Source: a virus
Strand: one strand, 5' to 3'
DNA length: 46,161 nucleotides
Virus record (IMG/VR): IMGVR_UViG_3300009428_000014
Coordinates: 1-46,161 of that record
Shown: one piece after another, positions 17,892-26,467 of the stretch
Layout of the letters: every line of letters begins with the position of its first letter
Position numbering within the stretch: position 1 is the first letter of the stretch
Notes under the pieces: model-generated
Database searches by the model: none
Seen by the model: the letters and a program-made list of their open reading frames with translations, nothing else
Told to the model about the DNA's origin: nothing
Made by a program: the position numbers and the translations under genes

Positions 17892-17914
17892 TGATGACTC
17901 CTACTCACTATTTT

Positions 17915-18136
17915 TTATGCTTTAGTCTTTTTGCTGGTATCAGCTTTAGCCTTTAATGCTGCTTCTTCAGCCTTAGCCTTTAAAGCAGCTTCATCGTCTG
18001 GGGCATGATCTACCATTCCAAGCGCTTTTAGTTCATTGAAGTTGTGCTGTTCAACCTCAAATGGTTTTGATTGTTTTGTTTTCACTTCTTTTACGAAATA
18101 AAACGATTTAAGTGCAATAGCCATAACAATAGCCAT
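17915..18136 (-). CDS. Small head-region protein of unknown function
   Basis: 73 residues. The first 45 form a compact domain (SFYFVKEVKTKQSKPFEVEQ, then LKALGMVDHAPDDE). The C-terminus holds two tandem copies of AALKAKA and a lysine-rich end. Such small genes are common between capsid and connector. A good ribosome site (GGAG) precedes the ATG. A DUF7210-like assignment is possible but not certain. Confidence 0.6.
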   Translation of the reverse strand: MAIVMAIALKSFYFVKEVKTKQSKPFEVEQHNFNELKALGMVDHAPDDEAALKAKAEEAALKAKADTSKKTKA

Positions 18137-18160
18137 GGGAGTTCTCCTATAAAAAACAAT

Positions 18161-18184
18161 AAAGGCTGAACATTGTCAGCCTTT
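18161..18184 (-). terminator. Intrinsic terminator after the major capsid gene
   Basis: A 9-bp perfect stem (AAAGGCTGA / TCAGCCTTT) with a 6-nt loop is followed leftward by a U-rich stretch. It lies just past the capsid gene and would separate capsid from connector expression unless read through. Confidence 0.78.
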
Positions 18185-18234
18185 AATTGATTTACTTATC
18201 AGTTAAGTGATTTGATTACTTTGGGCATATTCAC

Positions 18235-19425
18235 TTATACGAAGGTAAAGTCACCCGTTACAAATGCTTCTGGACGATATACCGCTAACGCTAATCGCTC
18301 TTCTGCACGAATACTGACCATATTGTTTTCAAAGTCTTTGTCGTTCTCGGTTGAGATTAAGACTTCAATATCCATGCGGTCATAAATTTGTGCACCCATT
18401 TGAAATGCACCCACTAAGAACTCGTTTTGAACAATAGACTGAGTTTCAACCACTGGACGGTTCCAAAGCGTTGGTGAGGTTTGGCCTTGTGGCTTGCCGA
18501 TTAAGTAATTTTTATTACTGTCTTTAAGCATTTCAATAACAGCCCAATCAATTGGGTTGAGCACAATACCGTCTGCCGCATACTCAGCTAATGCTGCTTG
18601 CAGTAATGCAAGACGAATACGGTCAATATGCTGCTCAGTATCGACGTTTGCACCAGTTGGCTTAACGTAAGTACTAGCCTGCGGGATAATGCCGTGTAAG
18701 TTTGCACCGGTGTTATTGCCATAAAGTAGTTGTAACTCTTCTTTAAGCATTAACCCGTATTTTGCACGAGCATTGATAAAGCTTTGTAATTGTTTTGCAT
18801 CGTCTAATATTTGACGACTGCCTTTAAACATATGAGCAATAGTGCGAACGGCATTGTTAACTAAACCAAAAGTGATGTCTGAATAGGGTTTACCGGTGTT
18901 TTCTGCTACGGGCGCAGCATTGTTAGTAAAGCCTGTTTCTTTGACGTATTCAACGCTGTTACTTTCTGTTTCACCTGGTGCAATTAAGTCACGAATAGTT
19001 AAGCGGCGCTCTGGGCCAGCCACAATACCAGCCATACGATCTGGTCGAACTAATGCGCCACCTGAACCACCTGCAGAGGTAATAGCAGAACGTGGCATAC
19101 CAACACGACGACTACCACGGAATGAGCTATTAACACCTTCCATCTCTTTGTCATTAGCTACCCGCTCGCCAATTGACATTTCGTGCTCTTCTTCGCGACT
19201 TTCAGGACCTTTTAACAGTTTTTGTTCTGCTTCTTGTAAGCGAGATTGTAAGGCCCCTTGCTCTAACAGCAGCTTATCGACTTTATCACGCGTTTCAGCA
19301 TGCATTTCACCAGAAGCCTTGATCTGCTTGTTGGTTTCTTCTGCTGCTGATTTAATTTGATCACCAATCTTGGTCAGATTAGTCCCTAGTTCTTCAACTT
19401 GTTTTTCAAAATTTGGGTTTGGCAT
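18235..19425 (-). CDS. Major capsid protein (HK97 fold)
   Basis: 396 residues. About 95 N-terminal residues are a charged coiled coil, the scaffolding-like delta domain that the neighbouring protease removes in HK97. The mature part shows typical features (TRDLI-like RLTIRDLIAPGETESNSVEY, MFKGSRQILDDAKQLQSFI, ADGIVLNPIDWAVIEMLKDS). GGAGGCGACA precedes the ATG. Order protease-capsid and length fit the HK97 gp5 family; whether this capsid crosslinks is not visible. Confidence 0.95.
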   Translation of the reverse strand: MPNPNFEKQVEELGTNLTKIGDQIKSAAEETNKQIKASGEMHAETRDKVDKLLLEQGALQSRLQEAEQKLLKGPESREEEHEMSIGERVANDKEMEGVNSSFRGSRRVGMPRSAITSAGGSGGALVRPDRMAGIVAGPERRLTIRDLIAPGETESNSVEYVKETGFTNNAAPVAENTGKPYSDITFGLVNNAVRTIAHMFKGSRQILDDAKQLQSFINARAKYGLMLKEELQLLYGNNTGANLHGIIPQASTYVKPTGANVDTEQHIDRIRLALLQAALAEYAADGIVLNPIDWAVIEMLKDSNKNYLIGKPQGQTSPTLWNRPVVETQSIVQNEFLVGAFQMGAQIYDRMDIEVLISTENDKDFENNMVSIRAEERLALAVYRPEAFVTGDFTFV

Positions 19426-19437
19426 TGTCGCCTCCAG

Positions 19438-20292
19438 TTATTTAATTAAGATAGTTTTTGACGCGCTAATTAACGCGCTTAGATCAGGGGCGACAGCGTT
19501 TTGCGTATCGGACACACCAGCACCTGGCTTGATGCCGCCAACAGCGCTCGGCGTGCTGGACTTTAAATCTTGTAATAGTTGGCGGCGCTCACTGCGCGGA
19601 ACGCCTGCTTTTGCCATGGCCGCATCCACTTTACGGAGCGAGTTTGCATTGGCGTTGTCGGTAGACTCGCCAATTTCATCGGTAGATAACGTGCCTGATG
19701 CAAAACCTAACTCGACGGCTTTTTTGCCACGAATAAAGGTTTCTTCATCCATCATTTTGGTAATGGCTTTTTCGCTCTGGTCACTACCGTCTACATATAA
19801 ATCGACCATGGCAGCGTCAAACTCCTCCATATCATCAGCAACGTTTCTTAATGCATGGCGGTTACCGACTGTGTACACCCAACAGTTGTGGATCATCAGG
19901 AAAGCTGAGCTTGCAATAAAACGCGCATCATCAGCTCCAGCCATATAAATAACGGATGCAGCAGAAGCCGCCAGACCGAGCACTTTGGTAGTGACTTTGC
20001 CTTTGTGCTCAAGAAAGCGATTGTAAATAGCAATACCTTCAAACATATCGCCGCCAGGTGAATTGATATAAACAGTGACATCGTTATCGTTGCCAATACT
20101 GCGCAATGCGGCATCGATACGCTTTAACGTGACACCATCACCGTACCAGTCTTCGCCAATGATGCCGTAAACAGTAATAGTCGATTCCGTGTTTTCAACA
20201 GCGGCTTGAATGGCTGGGTTCCACAGTTCTTGCGCACGCGGAGATATATCGCAGCGCACTCCGCTCTGCGTAAAACTTTTTGGAAATGGCAT
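19438..20292 (-). CDS. Head maturation protease (ClpP/S14 type)
   Basis: 284 residues. The ClpP-like domain shows the oxyanion segment INSPGGDMFEGIAIYNR, the nucleophile region LAASAASVIYMAG and the histidine region AFLMIHNCW. It cleaves the capsid delta domain and itself during head maturation. About 80 C-terminal residues extend beyond the core. GCAGGAG precedes the ATG, and portal lies directly upstream as in HK97. Confidence 0.93.
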   Translation of the reverse strand: MPFPKSFTQSGVRCDISPRAQELWNPAIQAAVENTESTITVYGIIGEDWYGDGVTLKRIDAALRSIGNDNDVTVYINSPGGDMFEGIAIYNRFLEHKGKVTTKVLGLAASAASVIYMAGADDARFIASSAFLMIHNCWVYTVGNRHALRNVADDMEEFDAAMVDLYVDGSDQSEKAITKMMDEETFIRGKKAVELGFASGTLSTDEIGESTDNANANSLRKVDAAMAKAGVPRSERRQLLQDLKSSTPSAVGGIKPGAGVSDTQNAVAPDLSALISASKTILIK

Positions 20293-20295
20293 GGT

Positions 20296-21606
20296 TTACT
20301 CCTGCTTGTCTTTGTCTTGGTTAAGCCAGTTCATTAACGCAGATTTCGCTTTGTCTGATTCTGATTGGCTACCTAGCTGATCGATTGGTGATAAGTTTGT
20401 TTGAACGGTTAGCACATCGGCATTACCACCACGACGCGGTAAGTTTTCTTTAACACGACAATCATCACGGGTGTAAATGCCGTTTTGGGTCATTTTGCTG
20501 TAGAACTCAGCACGCGATCCGCTATCACCACGAAGCAATGCTTCAAGGTTATATTGGGCGTATTGGTTTTGGCGCTGTGCAGGGGTGAGCAAGTTGATGT
20601 AAATTGATTGCTCTATGCGACGTATCCACGACGATAGTGTCAGGGTAACAAAGCCGATCATCTTTTGTTCTAAGCCTGTGCCCCAGTTACTGTCTTTACC
20701 CCCAACGCCAATCAATGATGGATCAACTAAAAACCAGCGGCAGATTTCTTCCACACTATGATTTCGTGATTCAAGTAATTGAGCATCAATAGGGTTTATG
20801 CCGATGAGTTCAGGCTTTACTCCTTGTTCCAATATGGGAGATTTTCCCGCGTTCATGGCACCAGTGATGGTTTTGACATATTCACGAAATTCGTCACGCT
20901 GTTCTTTTTTTAGAATTCGGTCTACAGAGAATGCGACTGTCTTGGTCATGCCATTTTTAAAGGTATTAGCACTAACATCTTCAGCAGACATTGCACCACC
21001 AAATACATTGGCCCCATATGAAATAGTTGATAACCCCATTAAGCCATCTAGTGAGAATGCAGGGATATGCATCATATTTTGCTTAAGAATTTGTCGTTTT
21101 CTACCTTTGCGGGGCGTATACCAGTAGATCAAACTGCCGTTATCGGCTAAATCAACATCCATTCTGTTCGGCATTAAAAAATCGAGCGCAATAATGTCGC
21201 TACCTGAACGATGTATTTCGATAAAGGCATTACCTTTCAATAGCAGTGACGCTAAAACTGCTTCCCAAAACTGCATTGATGTCATGTCAGCATTAGGGCG
21301 ATGGCTTAGCACATTAGATAAACTGCTCTGGACTTGGACCCGCCCACCGTCTTTTTGGCGTTCGTACAAACCGAGCGGCAACATGGCAACGGTTTCAGAG
21401 ATACGTCTAACGCATGCCCACACAGCAGCAAGCTGCATTGCGGTATTAACATTAACTGTTTTACCGCTTTTTGATGTGGCCATTAACTGTGACCAAAAGT
21501 CACCATCTGTTAGGCGCAATGTTGTTCCCATAAAGCCGCCTATTGATGCAAATGGCTGGTTCGCGGCCTTGGCTATAATACTTGTTAGTGAATTTGATGG
21601 TTTCAC
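20296..21606 (-). CDS. Portal protein (HK97 gp3 family)
   Basis: 436 residues from a GTG at 21606 with AAAGGA upstream. Family features include AMQLAAVWACVRRISETVAM, GLMGLSTISYGANVFGGAMS and RNHSVEEICRWFLVDPSLIG. It forms the dodecameric DNA channel at the head vertex. The start overlaps the stop of the small membrane protein gene, showing tight coupling with terminase. Confidence 0.94.
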   Translation of the reverse strand: MKPSNSLTSIIAKAANQPFASIGGFMGTTLRLTDGDFWSQLMATSKSGKTVNVNTAMQLAAVWACVRRISETVAMLPLGLYERQKDGGRVQVQSSLSNVLSHRPNADMTSMQFWEAVLASLLLKGNAFIEIHRSGSDIIALDFLMPNRMDVDLADNGSLIYWYTPRKGRKRQILKQNMMHIPAFSLDGLMGLSTISYGANVFGGAMSAEDVSANTFKNGMTKTVAFSVDRILKKEQRDEFREYVKTITGAMNAGKSPILEQGVKPELIGINPIDAQLLESRNHSVEEICRWFLVDPSLIGVGGKDSNWGTGLEQKMIGFVTLTLSSWIRRIEQSIYINLLTPAQRQNQYAQYNLEALLRGDSGSRAEFYSKMTQNGIYTRDDCRVKENLPRRGGNADVLTVQTNLSPIDQLGSQSESDKAKSALMNWLNQDKDKQE

Positions 21607-21764
21607 GCTGTCATTCCTTTACGTAAAAATGAAGCGCCAGCAAATGAAAATACCGAGGCCGCAACTAACGACCAGCCAAGGCCGAATAATATGTAAGCGC
21701 CAGCAACGGCCAGTAATGAACCTGAAAGCGCTAATAAAATGAATAGTGCGAGTGGTAAGGTCAT
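21603..21764 (-). CDS. Small hydrophobic membrane protein between terminase and portal
   Basis: 53 residues from the ATG at 21764, which overlaps the terminase stop codon. A longer reading from a start inside terL is less likely. Two transmembrane segments (PLALFILLALSGSLLAVAGA and an ILFGLGWSLVAASVFSFAGA stretch) end in a basic tail. Tiny membrane genes at this place are found in related phages; function is unknown. The segments are holin-like in size, but a class II holin is already present in the lysis cluster. Confidence 0.6.
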   Translation of the reverse strand: MTLPLALFILLALSGSLLAVAGAYILFGLGWSLVAASVFSFAGASFLRKGMTA

Positions 21765-23509
21765 TAGTAAATTGGGTCCCGTATTGCTTCTAACCAATCT
21801 TCATCGTCATCAATGCCTTCAGACTCTAAGGCTGTTCCCACTGCCATTGCTGCAGCAACCACACCATCGATGCGACCTGTTGATTTTTTCTTGGTGAATA
21901 TTCGATTGTCTTTGGCATCCGCTTCAAGCACTGCGCTTGCTGCATTCCACCTAAGACAAGGATTGATTTTTATTTTGATTTCTTTATCGGTGATCAGCTT
22001 TTCAAATAGTTCGATTGACCGCGGCATCCAAAGGTTTGATTCAGATGCTTTGTAGTAACCTTGCCCGTGTTTAACCAGTGGAATATAGACGTTTGCTTCA
22101 ACCAATACAGGCTCGAGGTAATTAATGCGATATTGGTCGAAACCAATGCATTTAATGTCGAACTGTGCGGATAAATCGGCTATTCGCTCAGCAACAAAGC
22201 TGTAATCTACTGCATGACCCGGTGGCGCATGGATAAAACCTTGTTTTTCCCATAATGAATACGGCACATTGTCGGTGCGTTCGCGGTCTAAAAGCGTATC
22301 TTTTGGTGTCCAAAACTCTACTAACAAGGTTTTAACCCGTGGAAAGTAAAGCCCTAGTGCGGTTAAATCCCTGGTACCCGATAAATCTAAGCCGCCGTAA
22401 CACTCTTCACCGGCGAGTTCGTTAATATCGATGTCATCTTCGCAGTCTGTCCACGTATCTGACGATAACCAAGGTGATGCAGAATCAACCCACTGACAAA
22501 AGTTAAGCCGGCGAACAATACTTTCTTTGGCTGGCATGCCTTTAGCTTGAGTAACTTGCTCTCTCAAGTATTTATGATTGAATGTATGCCCAAGTGATGG
22601 GTTAGCCTTTGGCCAACAGCTCTCATCATTTATGGGGTCGTCGCCTTCATCTAACGAGCAGATAAAAGCAAAGAAGGAATCATCTTCTTTGGTACCAGCA
22701 CAAATTGATTTACCGTATTCATGATATGAGTAACAAACGCTGGTACGGTCATGGCCTGAGTTGGTGATCATGAAGATCAACGCTTGTTTGCGGCCTTTGG
22801 TACCGGCTCGCATCATTTCTACAACGTTGTTGTTTTTGTGTTCGTGCACTTCGTCAATCAGGGCCATGTGTGGCCGCGGACCAGATTGACCGTTATCTGA
22901 ACTAATCGGTCTAAAAAAAGAGTTTTTAGCGATATACGCTAGGTTCCAAACACTTTGCCCTGTACCTGACTTTTTAAGTCTTGAGCTTAATTGAGGCGAT
23001 TGATTGACCATTGAAACCGCATCGCGGAACAAAATCATAGCTTGGTCTTTTTTGGTCGCAGCGGCATAAACCTCTGCTGACGCCTCTTTATCAGCGACTA
23101 ACCCATACAGCCCAATACCCGCTGCAAGTGGAGATTTACCGGAGCCTTTACCACTTTCGACATAACACATACGAAAACGACGCGTGTGATCTTCAGCTTT
23201 CCACCCAAACAATGAACCAACGATAAATGCTTGCCAGTCGAGCAGCTGAAACGGTTTCCCTTCGTGATCACCACCACTTAATCGTAATACTTTTGGGAAG
23301 AATGATATCGCACGATTTGCTGCTTCTAAGTCAAAATAAAGACCACGTTCGTGGCCTGTTTCTAAATCTTTTAGGTGCCGTTTGCAGGCGTTGCGAATGT
23401 CTGGTCCCGCTAAAAACTCACCTGATACCACTTCCTTTGCCCAGCGTGTAACATGGTCTTGATGTTTATCCGAAGAACTCGTCGATTTCCTCTTTTTCCT
23501 TACTACCAT
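21764..23509 (-). CDS. terL: Terminase large subunit
   Basis: 581 residues of the HK97-type terminase family. The ATPase part has the Walker A segment VESGKGSGKSPLAAG, Walker B region MALIDEVHEH and the coupling motif MITNSGHD. The nuclease part shows acidic residues in GGLDLSGTRDLTALGLYF and near the C-terminus. It cuts concatemeric DNA and drives packaging. It overlaps TerS by 44 bp. The C-terminal VVAAAMAVGTA is typical. Confidence 0.96.
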   Translation of the reverse strand: MVVRKKRKSTSSSDKHQDHVTRWAKEVVSGEFLAGPDIRNACKRHLKDLETGHERGLYFDLEAANRAISFFPKVLRLSGGDHEGKPFQLLDWQAFIVGSLFGWKAEDHTRRFRMCYVESGKGSGKSPLAAGIGLYGLVADKEASAEVYAAATKKDQAMILFRDAVSMVNQSPQLSSRLKKSGTGQSVWNLAYIAKNSFFRPISSDNGQSGPRPHMALIDEVHEHKNNNVVEMMRAGTKGRKQALIFMITNSGHDRTSVCYSYHEYGKSICAGTKEDDSFFAFICSLDEGDDPINDESCWPKANPSLGHTFNHKYLREQVTQAKGMPAKESIVRRLNFCQWVDSASPWLSSDTWTDCEDDIDINELAGEECYGGLDLSGTRDLTALGLYFPRVKTLLVEFWTPKDTLLDRERTDNVPYSLWEKQGFIHAPPGHAVDYSFVAERIADLSAQFDIKCIGFDQYRINYLEPVLVEANVYIPLVKHGQGYYKASESNLWMPRSIELFEKLITDKEIKIKINPCLRWNAASAVLEADAKDNRIFTKKKSTGRIDGVVAAAMAVGTALESEGIDDDEDWLEAIRDPIY

Positions 23510-23978
23510 CAGTTACCTGTACTTTGCTTCTTGCGGAAGGGGTTAATCCAAATTCAACGAGATAGCCTTTAAAGCGCCGATCGGCATCTGCTAGCATTTG
23601 TACTGCAGGATTCGCTTTCATTAACATTTGCTCGACTTGGGTAAACTCTTTAGTTTCTTCATCGACGTTTTCACCAATGATTTTTACGCTTTGATATGTT
23701 CTGCCGTTTTTCTTGATTTCATCCCTTAATTCAAGAATTTCGGCGTAGACATCACATAAACGCTCAAGTGCCATACCATCGGCTAAGGTAAGAACGCCCA
23801 TATCTTTAAGTAGTTTGGTCAGCTTTTTCCAAGCTGCTTTTGCGCGTGGGCTTAAATGAGATGGCATTCTAGGAATACCAGGCGCTAATTTGGGCTCTTT
23901 TTTATTAAGTGCACGTTTGCCCGGGTTACCAGTGACTAGCTTGAGCGCGGTGGGTGTAGCTTTTCTGCCAGCCGCCAC
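23466..23978 (-). CDS. terS: Terminase small subunit (P27 family)
   Basis: 170 residues from a GTG with GAGG five bases upstream. The start (AAGRKATPTALKLVTGNPGK) and the middle (LSPRAKAAWKKLTKLLKDMG) are characteristic of P27-type small terminases, which recognise the packaging site. HNH lies 11 bp upstream and TerL overlaps downstream, the usual trio for cos-type HK97-like phages. Confidence 0.94.
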   Translation of the reverse strand: MAAGRKATPTALKLVTGNPGKRALNKKEPKLAPGIPRMPSHLSPRAKAAWKKLTKLLKDMGVLTLADGMALERLCDVYAEILELRDEIKKNGRTYQSVKIIGENVDEETKEFTQVEQMLMKANPAVQMLADADRRFKGYLVEFGLTPSARSKVQVTDGSKEKEEIDEFFG

Positions 23979-23989
23979 TTTAACCTCGC

Positions 23990-24322
23990 TTATTTATTCC
24001 AATGATGATTAGGATCTGTTGGTTTGCCGTTTTCATCAGCGCCAAGCCTAATGCCTCGGTTCTCCATTATTTTCTTAGTGCTATCATGACAAGGTTTACA
24101 AAGGGGTTGCCAGTTATCGGTATCCCAAAACAGGGCTTGATTGCCTTGATGCGGTTTAATATGGTCAACAACGGATGCCGCTACAATTTTGTTTTCCTGT
24201 TCACAGAAACAACAAAGTGGATTGCGCTTTAAAAATGTTTCTCTGGCCTTCTGCCATTTGCCACCATATCCACGCTCTGCCGTTTTACGTTTGTCATCAC
24301 GCCAGCTAATGTCTTTACTCAT
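23990..24322 (-). CDS. HNH endonuclease of the packaging module
   Basis: 110 residues. The HNH motif is seen as VVDHIKPHQG, then DTDNWQPLCKPCHDSTK, with a zinc-type CCFC pair upstream. In HK97 and related phages a similar HNH next to TerS stimulates terminase cleavage at cos. Only 11 bp separate it from TerS. Confidence 0.93.
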   Translation of the reverse strand: MSKDISWRDDKRKTAERGYGGKWQKARETFLKRNPLCCFCEQENKIVAASVVDHIKPHQGNQALFWDTDNWQPLCKPCHDSTKKIMENRGIRLGADENGKPTDPNHHWNK

Positions 24323-24498
24323 AGTTCATCTGGTTGATCTAAATAGTTTGGTGTTGCTGCTTGTTCAGAATCAGCAGCCATAAGTTGATCCATAATATCT
24401 AGATTACTATTAACCAATTGGCTAATAGCCGTTGTTTGCTGATTAAGCGCTTCAGTTTGGGCTTTCAACGCATCTATCAAGGCATCTATTTTACTCAT
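24319..24498 (-). CDS. Small coiled-coil protein
   Basis: 59 residues from the ATG at 24498. Residues 1-40 form a predicted helix with heptad spacing (IDALIDALKAQTEALNQQTT); the C-terminus is acidic. It overlaps both the holin gene upstream and HNH downstream, so it is co-translated with them. No family recognised. Confidence 0.55.
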   Translation of the reverse strand: MSKIDALIDALKAQTEALNQQTTAISQLVNSNLDIMDQLMAADSEQAATPNYLDQPDEL

Positions 24499-24751
24499 CA
24501 CTACACCCTGATTTAGATGTGACTTTTAACGCTGCCATTCTAGCTTTATGATATTCAAGATCGCGTATCTCTGATGACTGAGTTCGGCGGTATTGAACAA
24601 TAAAGAGGGCTATTGTTGATGCAATACCGAGCAATAGCGCAATATTACTTAACGATAAGAAACCGCCTATCGCAGTCGAAATAGAAGCAATATAGCTCCC
24701 AGTTTGAACAGTTTTATCCATAATTGGCGTCGTCATAGTTTTGTTAATCAT
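24491..24751 (-). CDS. Class II-type holin
   Basis: 86 residues from the ATG at 24751, preceded by GGAGG seven bases away. Two hydrophobic segments (SYIASISTAIGGFLSLSNIA and a following ALLLGIASTIALFIV) are followed by a basic tail (RRTQSSEIRDLEYHKARMAA) that matches class II phage holins. It would form or enable membrane lesions that trigger lysis and, with a SAR endolysin, could act as a pinholin. It adjoins the spanin genes. Confidence 0.8.
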   Translation of the reverse strand: MINKTMTTPIMDKTVQTGSYIASISTAIGGFLSLSNIALLLGIASTIALFIVQYRRTQSSEIRDLEYHKARMAALKVTSKSGCSDE

Positions 24752-24765
24752 ATTTTCGCCTCCGA

Positions 24766-25053
24766 TCACTCGGTAGACAGCTTTGATTTCTGATCACGGA
24801 TCCAGTTATCTAACGTGACCCAATCAAGGTCACAGAGTGATATAACTTCAATTAGTGAGTTGGTGTAATTAGAAAGTTCTTGGTTTGTTTGGCTGGAGTA
24901 CTCCGGAACCAAACATTTGCTTATCAGTTCCGCTGGAGGGAACACATAGACTGTCTTTGTTACGGTAACGGTTCGCACATTTGGCGGAATGCTCGAGCAC
25001 CCGACTAATATCATTTGGGATATTAGCAGCACCCCAAGAAATCGTTTTTTCAT
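24766..25053 (-). CDS. Rz1: Outer-membrane spanin lipoprotein (Rz1-like)
   Basis: 95 residues with a lipoprotein signal (MKKRFLGVLLISQMILVGC), cysteine 19 being the lipidation site. It starts inside the Rz gene in another frame and runs past its end, the overlapped Rz/Rz1 arrangement. The mature protein is longer than lambda Rz1 and only modestly proline-rich. It would pair with Rz to fuse inner and outer membranes. Confidence 0.8.
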   Translation of the reverse strand: MKKRFLGVLLISQMILVGCSSIPPNVRTVTVTKTVYVFPPAELISKCLVPEYSSQTNQELSNYTNSLIEVISLCDLDWVTLDNWIRDQKSKLSTE

Positions 25054-25393
25054 CAGTTATCCCGTCAAAAATCTGTAGCAGCTTTTTATTGCTGACGGCA
25101 AAATTCGTTTTTATTTCAGCTCGATTTAACTCGCGCTCGCTAAATGTCTTAGCCAGCAATATCAAACTTTCTCGCAACTTAATCTTATCTAATTCAGCGA
25201 CTTCCAACTCATTTGTGATAGAAGTCAAATCCCTTTCTAAGTATTCCCGGTTTTGCTCTGAAGTAGCAAGATCGCTCTTTAGTAGTGCTATTTGCCCCTG
25301 ATTTACTTTAAAAAGCGCCATTAAACCGATGGTTAAGATAATCAGTAAACTGATAACTAACGTAATGATTTTATTCTTTAATGTGCTGAACAT
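24869..25393 (-). CDS. Rz: Inner-membrane spanin (Rz-like)
   Basis: 174 residues: one N-terminal transmembrane anchor (IITLVISLLIILTIGLMALF), then a long charged coiled coil (about residues 30-95) as in i-spanins. The C-terminal 60 residues overlap Rz1 in another frame. It lies between endolysin and holin genes. Confidence 0.82.
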   Translation of the reverse strand: MFSTLKNKIITLVISLLIILTIGLMALFKVNQGQIALLKSDLATSEQNREYLERDLTSITNELEVAELDKIKLRESLILLAKTFSERELNRAEIKTNFAVSNKKLLQIFDGITDEKTISWGAANIPNDISRVLEHSAKCANRYRNKDSLCVPSSGTDKQMFGSGVLQPNKPRTF

Positions 25394-25551
25394 TTAGGTG
25401 ATTCCCTCGCTCCAGAAAAAAAGGTCTCATTTCGCGGTTCTGTATAAACATGGGAGCGAACGGTCAGGGAACTGACGTGCCACAGGTTTCGACCCGCCCT
25501 ACCCCTTACCATAATGCCGCAACGGGTTCACATGGATTGATTTCATGGATT
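25394..25551. other. Intergenic segment with GC-rich patch (possible cos region)
   Basis: No gene is seen here. Around 25450-25510 the DNA is GC-rich for this genome and holds a small inverted repeat (GTCAG-GGAA-CTGAC). A non-coding gap between lysis and terminase genes is the area where cos would be expected in a lambda-like phage, but no cosN-like site can be proven by eye. Confidence 0.25.
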
Positions 25552-25701
25552 TTATTCAATGATTTGACTGCCGACATCAAGATTTAAAACTCTTCTGTAA
25601 TCGATTGCTATTGCGTTGAGTTGGATGTTGATCGGGTAATAGCTATCTTTGTGAATCAATGCATCGTTGATGTCGGTCTTGTGCTCGAGTCCAAACGCCA
25701 T
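25552..25701 (-). CDS. Possible small ORF overlapping the endolysin 3' end
   Basis: 49 residues if started at the ATG at 25701. The sequence after the endolysin stop (SYYPINIQLNAIAIDYRRVL) looks protein-like, but the first 20 residues are in an alternative frame of the endolysin gene and the ribosome site is poor. It could be a real short gene or a fragment of a formerly longer reading frame. Confidence 0.3.
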   Translation of the reverse strand: MAFGLEHKTDINDALIHKDSYYPINIQLNAIAIDYRRVLNLDVGSQIIE

Positions 25702-26161
25702 AACATCTTTTGTTCCCTGGCGTTGAGCAGTCATACCCAGCGACGGTTCGATACTGAGGCAGCAATAAAGCATCACATGCCTGGACATATTCACCATCGT
25801 ATAAATGAGTTCGCATGGGTGATGCTATCCATCGGCCAATACCATATTGATACACCCAATCGATATACAGATCATATTCAGCCTGAGTGAGCTCAACACC
25901 AGATAAGCTCTTACGAAATCGTTGTTCATCAGCTGATATATGAGACTGAGCAGTCTGCAATCCTTTAATTGGTGTAATGGTTTCACCCAACTTAACTTGG
26001 TTACCATTAGGATGGTAAGTCGAACCGAAGCCGACAGTGGGTCGATCACCTTGAACGGGAACGGTTGCAGTCGGAGAGAAACCTTCTGACACAATAAGAG
26101 TAATGAATGCAGCGGCTGAAAGACTAAGCCCAGCTACTCCTATTCTGTTGCGCATGCTCAT
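25643..26161 (-). CDS. SAR endolysin (GH24 lysozyme)
   Basis: 172 residues. The N-terminal segment RIGVAGLSLSAAAFITLIVS is a weakly hydrophobic signal-arrest-release anchor. Next comes the lysozyme core with the catalytic glutamate in SEGF and the T4-lysozyme-like GDRPTVGFGSTY motif. It degrades peptidoglycan once released from the membrane, which fits a class II holin. The C-terminal RAQDRHQRCI region is typical of this lysozyme group. Confidence 0.92.
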   Translation of the reverse strand: MSMRNRIGVAGLSLSAAAFITLIVSEGFSPTATVPVQGDRPTVGFGSTYHPNGNQVKLGETITPIKGLQTAQSHISADEQRFRKSLSGVELTQAEYDLYIDWVYQYGIGRWIASPMRTHLYDGEYVQACDALLLPQYRTVAGYDCSTPGNKRCYGVWTRAQDRHQRCIDSQR

Positions 26162-26424
26162 TATTTACCAATCCTTGGTGTTCCAGATGGGCCAGCATCT
26201 GGACACTTTGCTGCCATTAGCTTGAAGCTAGTCCGCTGTAACCGCTCTGCATTAGATAGATGCAAAACAATTGCACGATTATGATCCTTTACTAACTCAG
26301 CTAACTCGCTCGTGTCATTAGCTACACGCGCAGTCTTCTCTTCGACTTCAAGCTGTAATTGCTTCAACAGTTCTTCAAGCTTGAACCCCTGAGGATTATC
26401 AACACTCATTAGGACTTTATTCAT
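26161..26424 (-). CDS. Small coiled-coil protein at the head of the lysis operon
   Basis: 87 residues from the ATG at 26424. Residues 10-70 are helical and heptad-like (FKLEELLKQLQLEVEEKTAR). It ends one base from the endolysin start, so it is part of the lysis operon. I do not recognise a family; regulation of lysis timing is only a positional guess. Confidence 0.6.
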   Translation of the reverse strand: MNKVLMSVDNPQGFKLEELLKQLQLEVEEKTARVANDTSELAELVKDHNRAIVLHLSNAERLQRTSFKLMAAKCPDAGPSGTPRIGK

Positions 26425-26443
26425 TTTTATCACCCAAAACAAA

Positions 26444-26467
26444 AAGCCCCAGCAGATGCTGAGGCTT
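26444..26467 (-). terminator. Intrinsic terminator upstream of the lysis genes
   Basis: A 10-bp stem with one mismatched pair (AAGCC-CAGCA / TGCTG-GGCTT) has a 2-nt apex and is followed leftward by UUUUUG. It sits directly before the lysis operon, the position of the lambda tR' terminator downstream of pR'. Confidence 0.72.

Noticed and set aside
18896-19948. Long plus-strand ORFs (154 and 192 codons) opposite capsid and protease genes
   Set aside because: They are antisense frames to well-identified structural genes and show serine/arginine-rich, unconserved composition.
25450-25510. Definite cos site
   Set aside because: Only GC-richness and a small inverted repeat were seen; no cohesive end can be identified without virion end sequencing or a related known cos.
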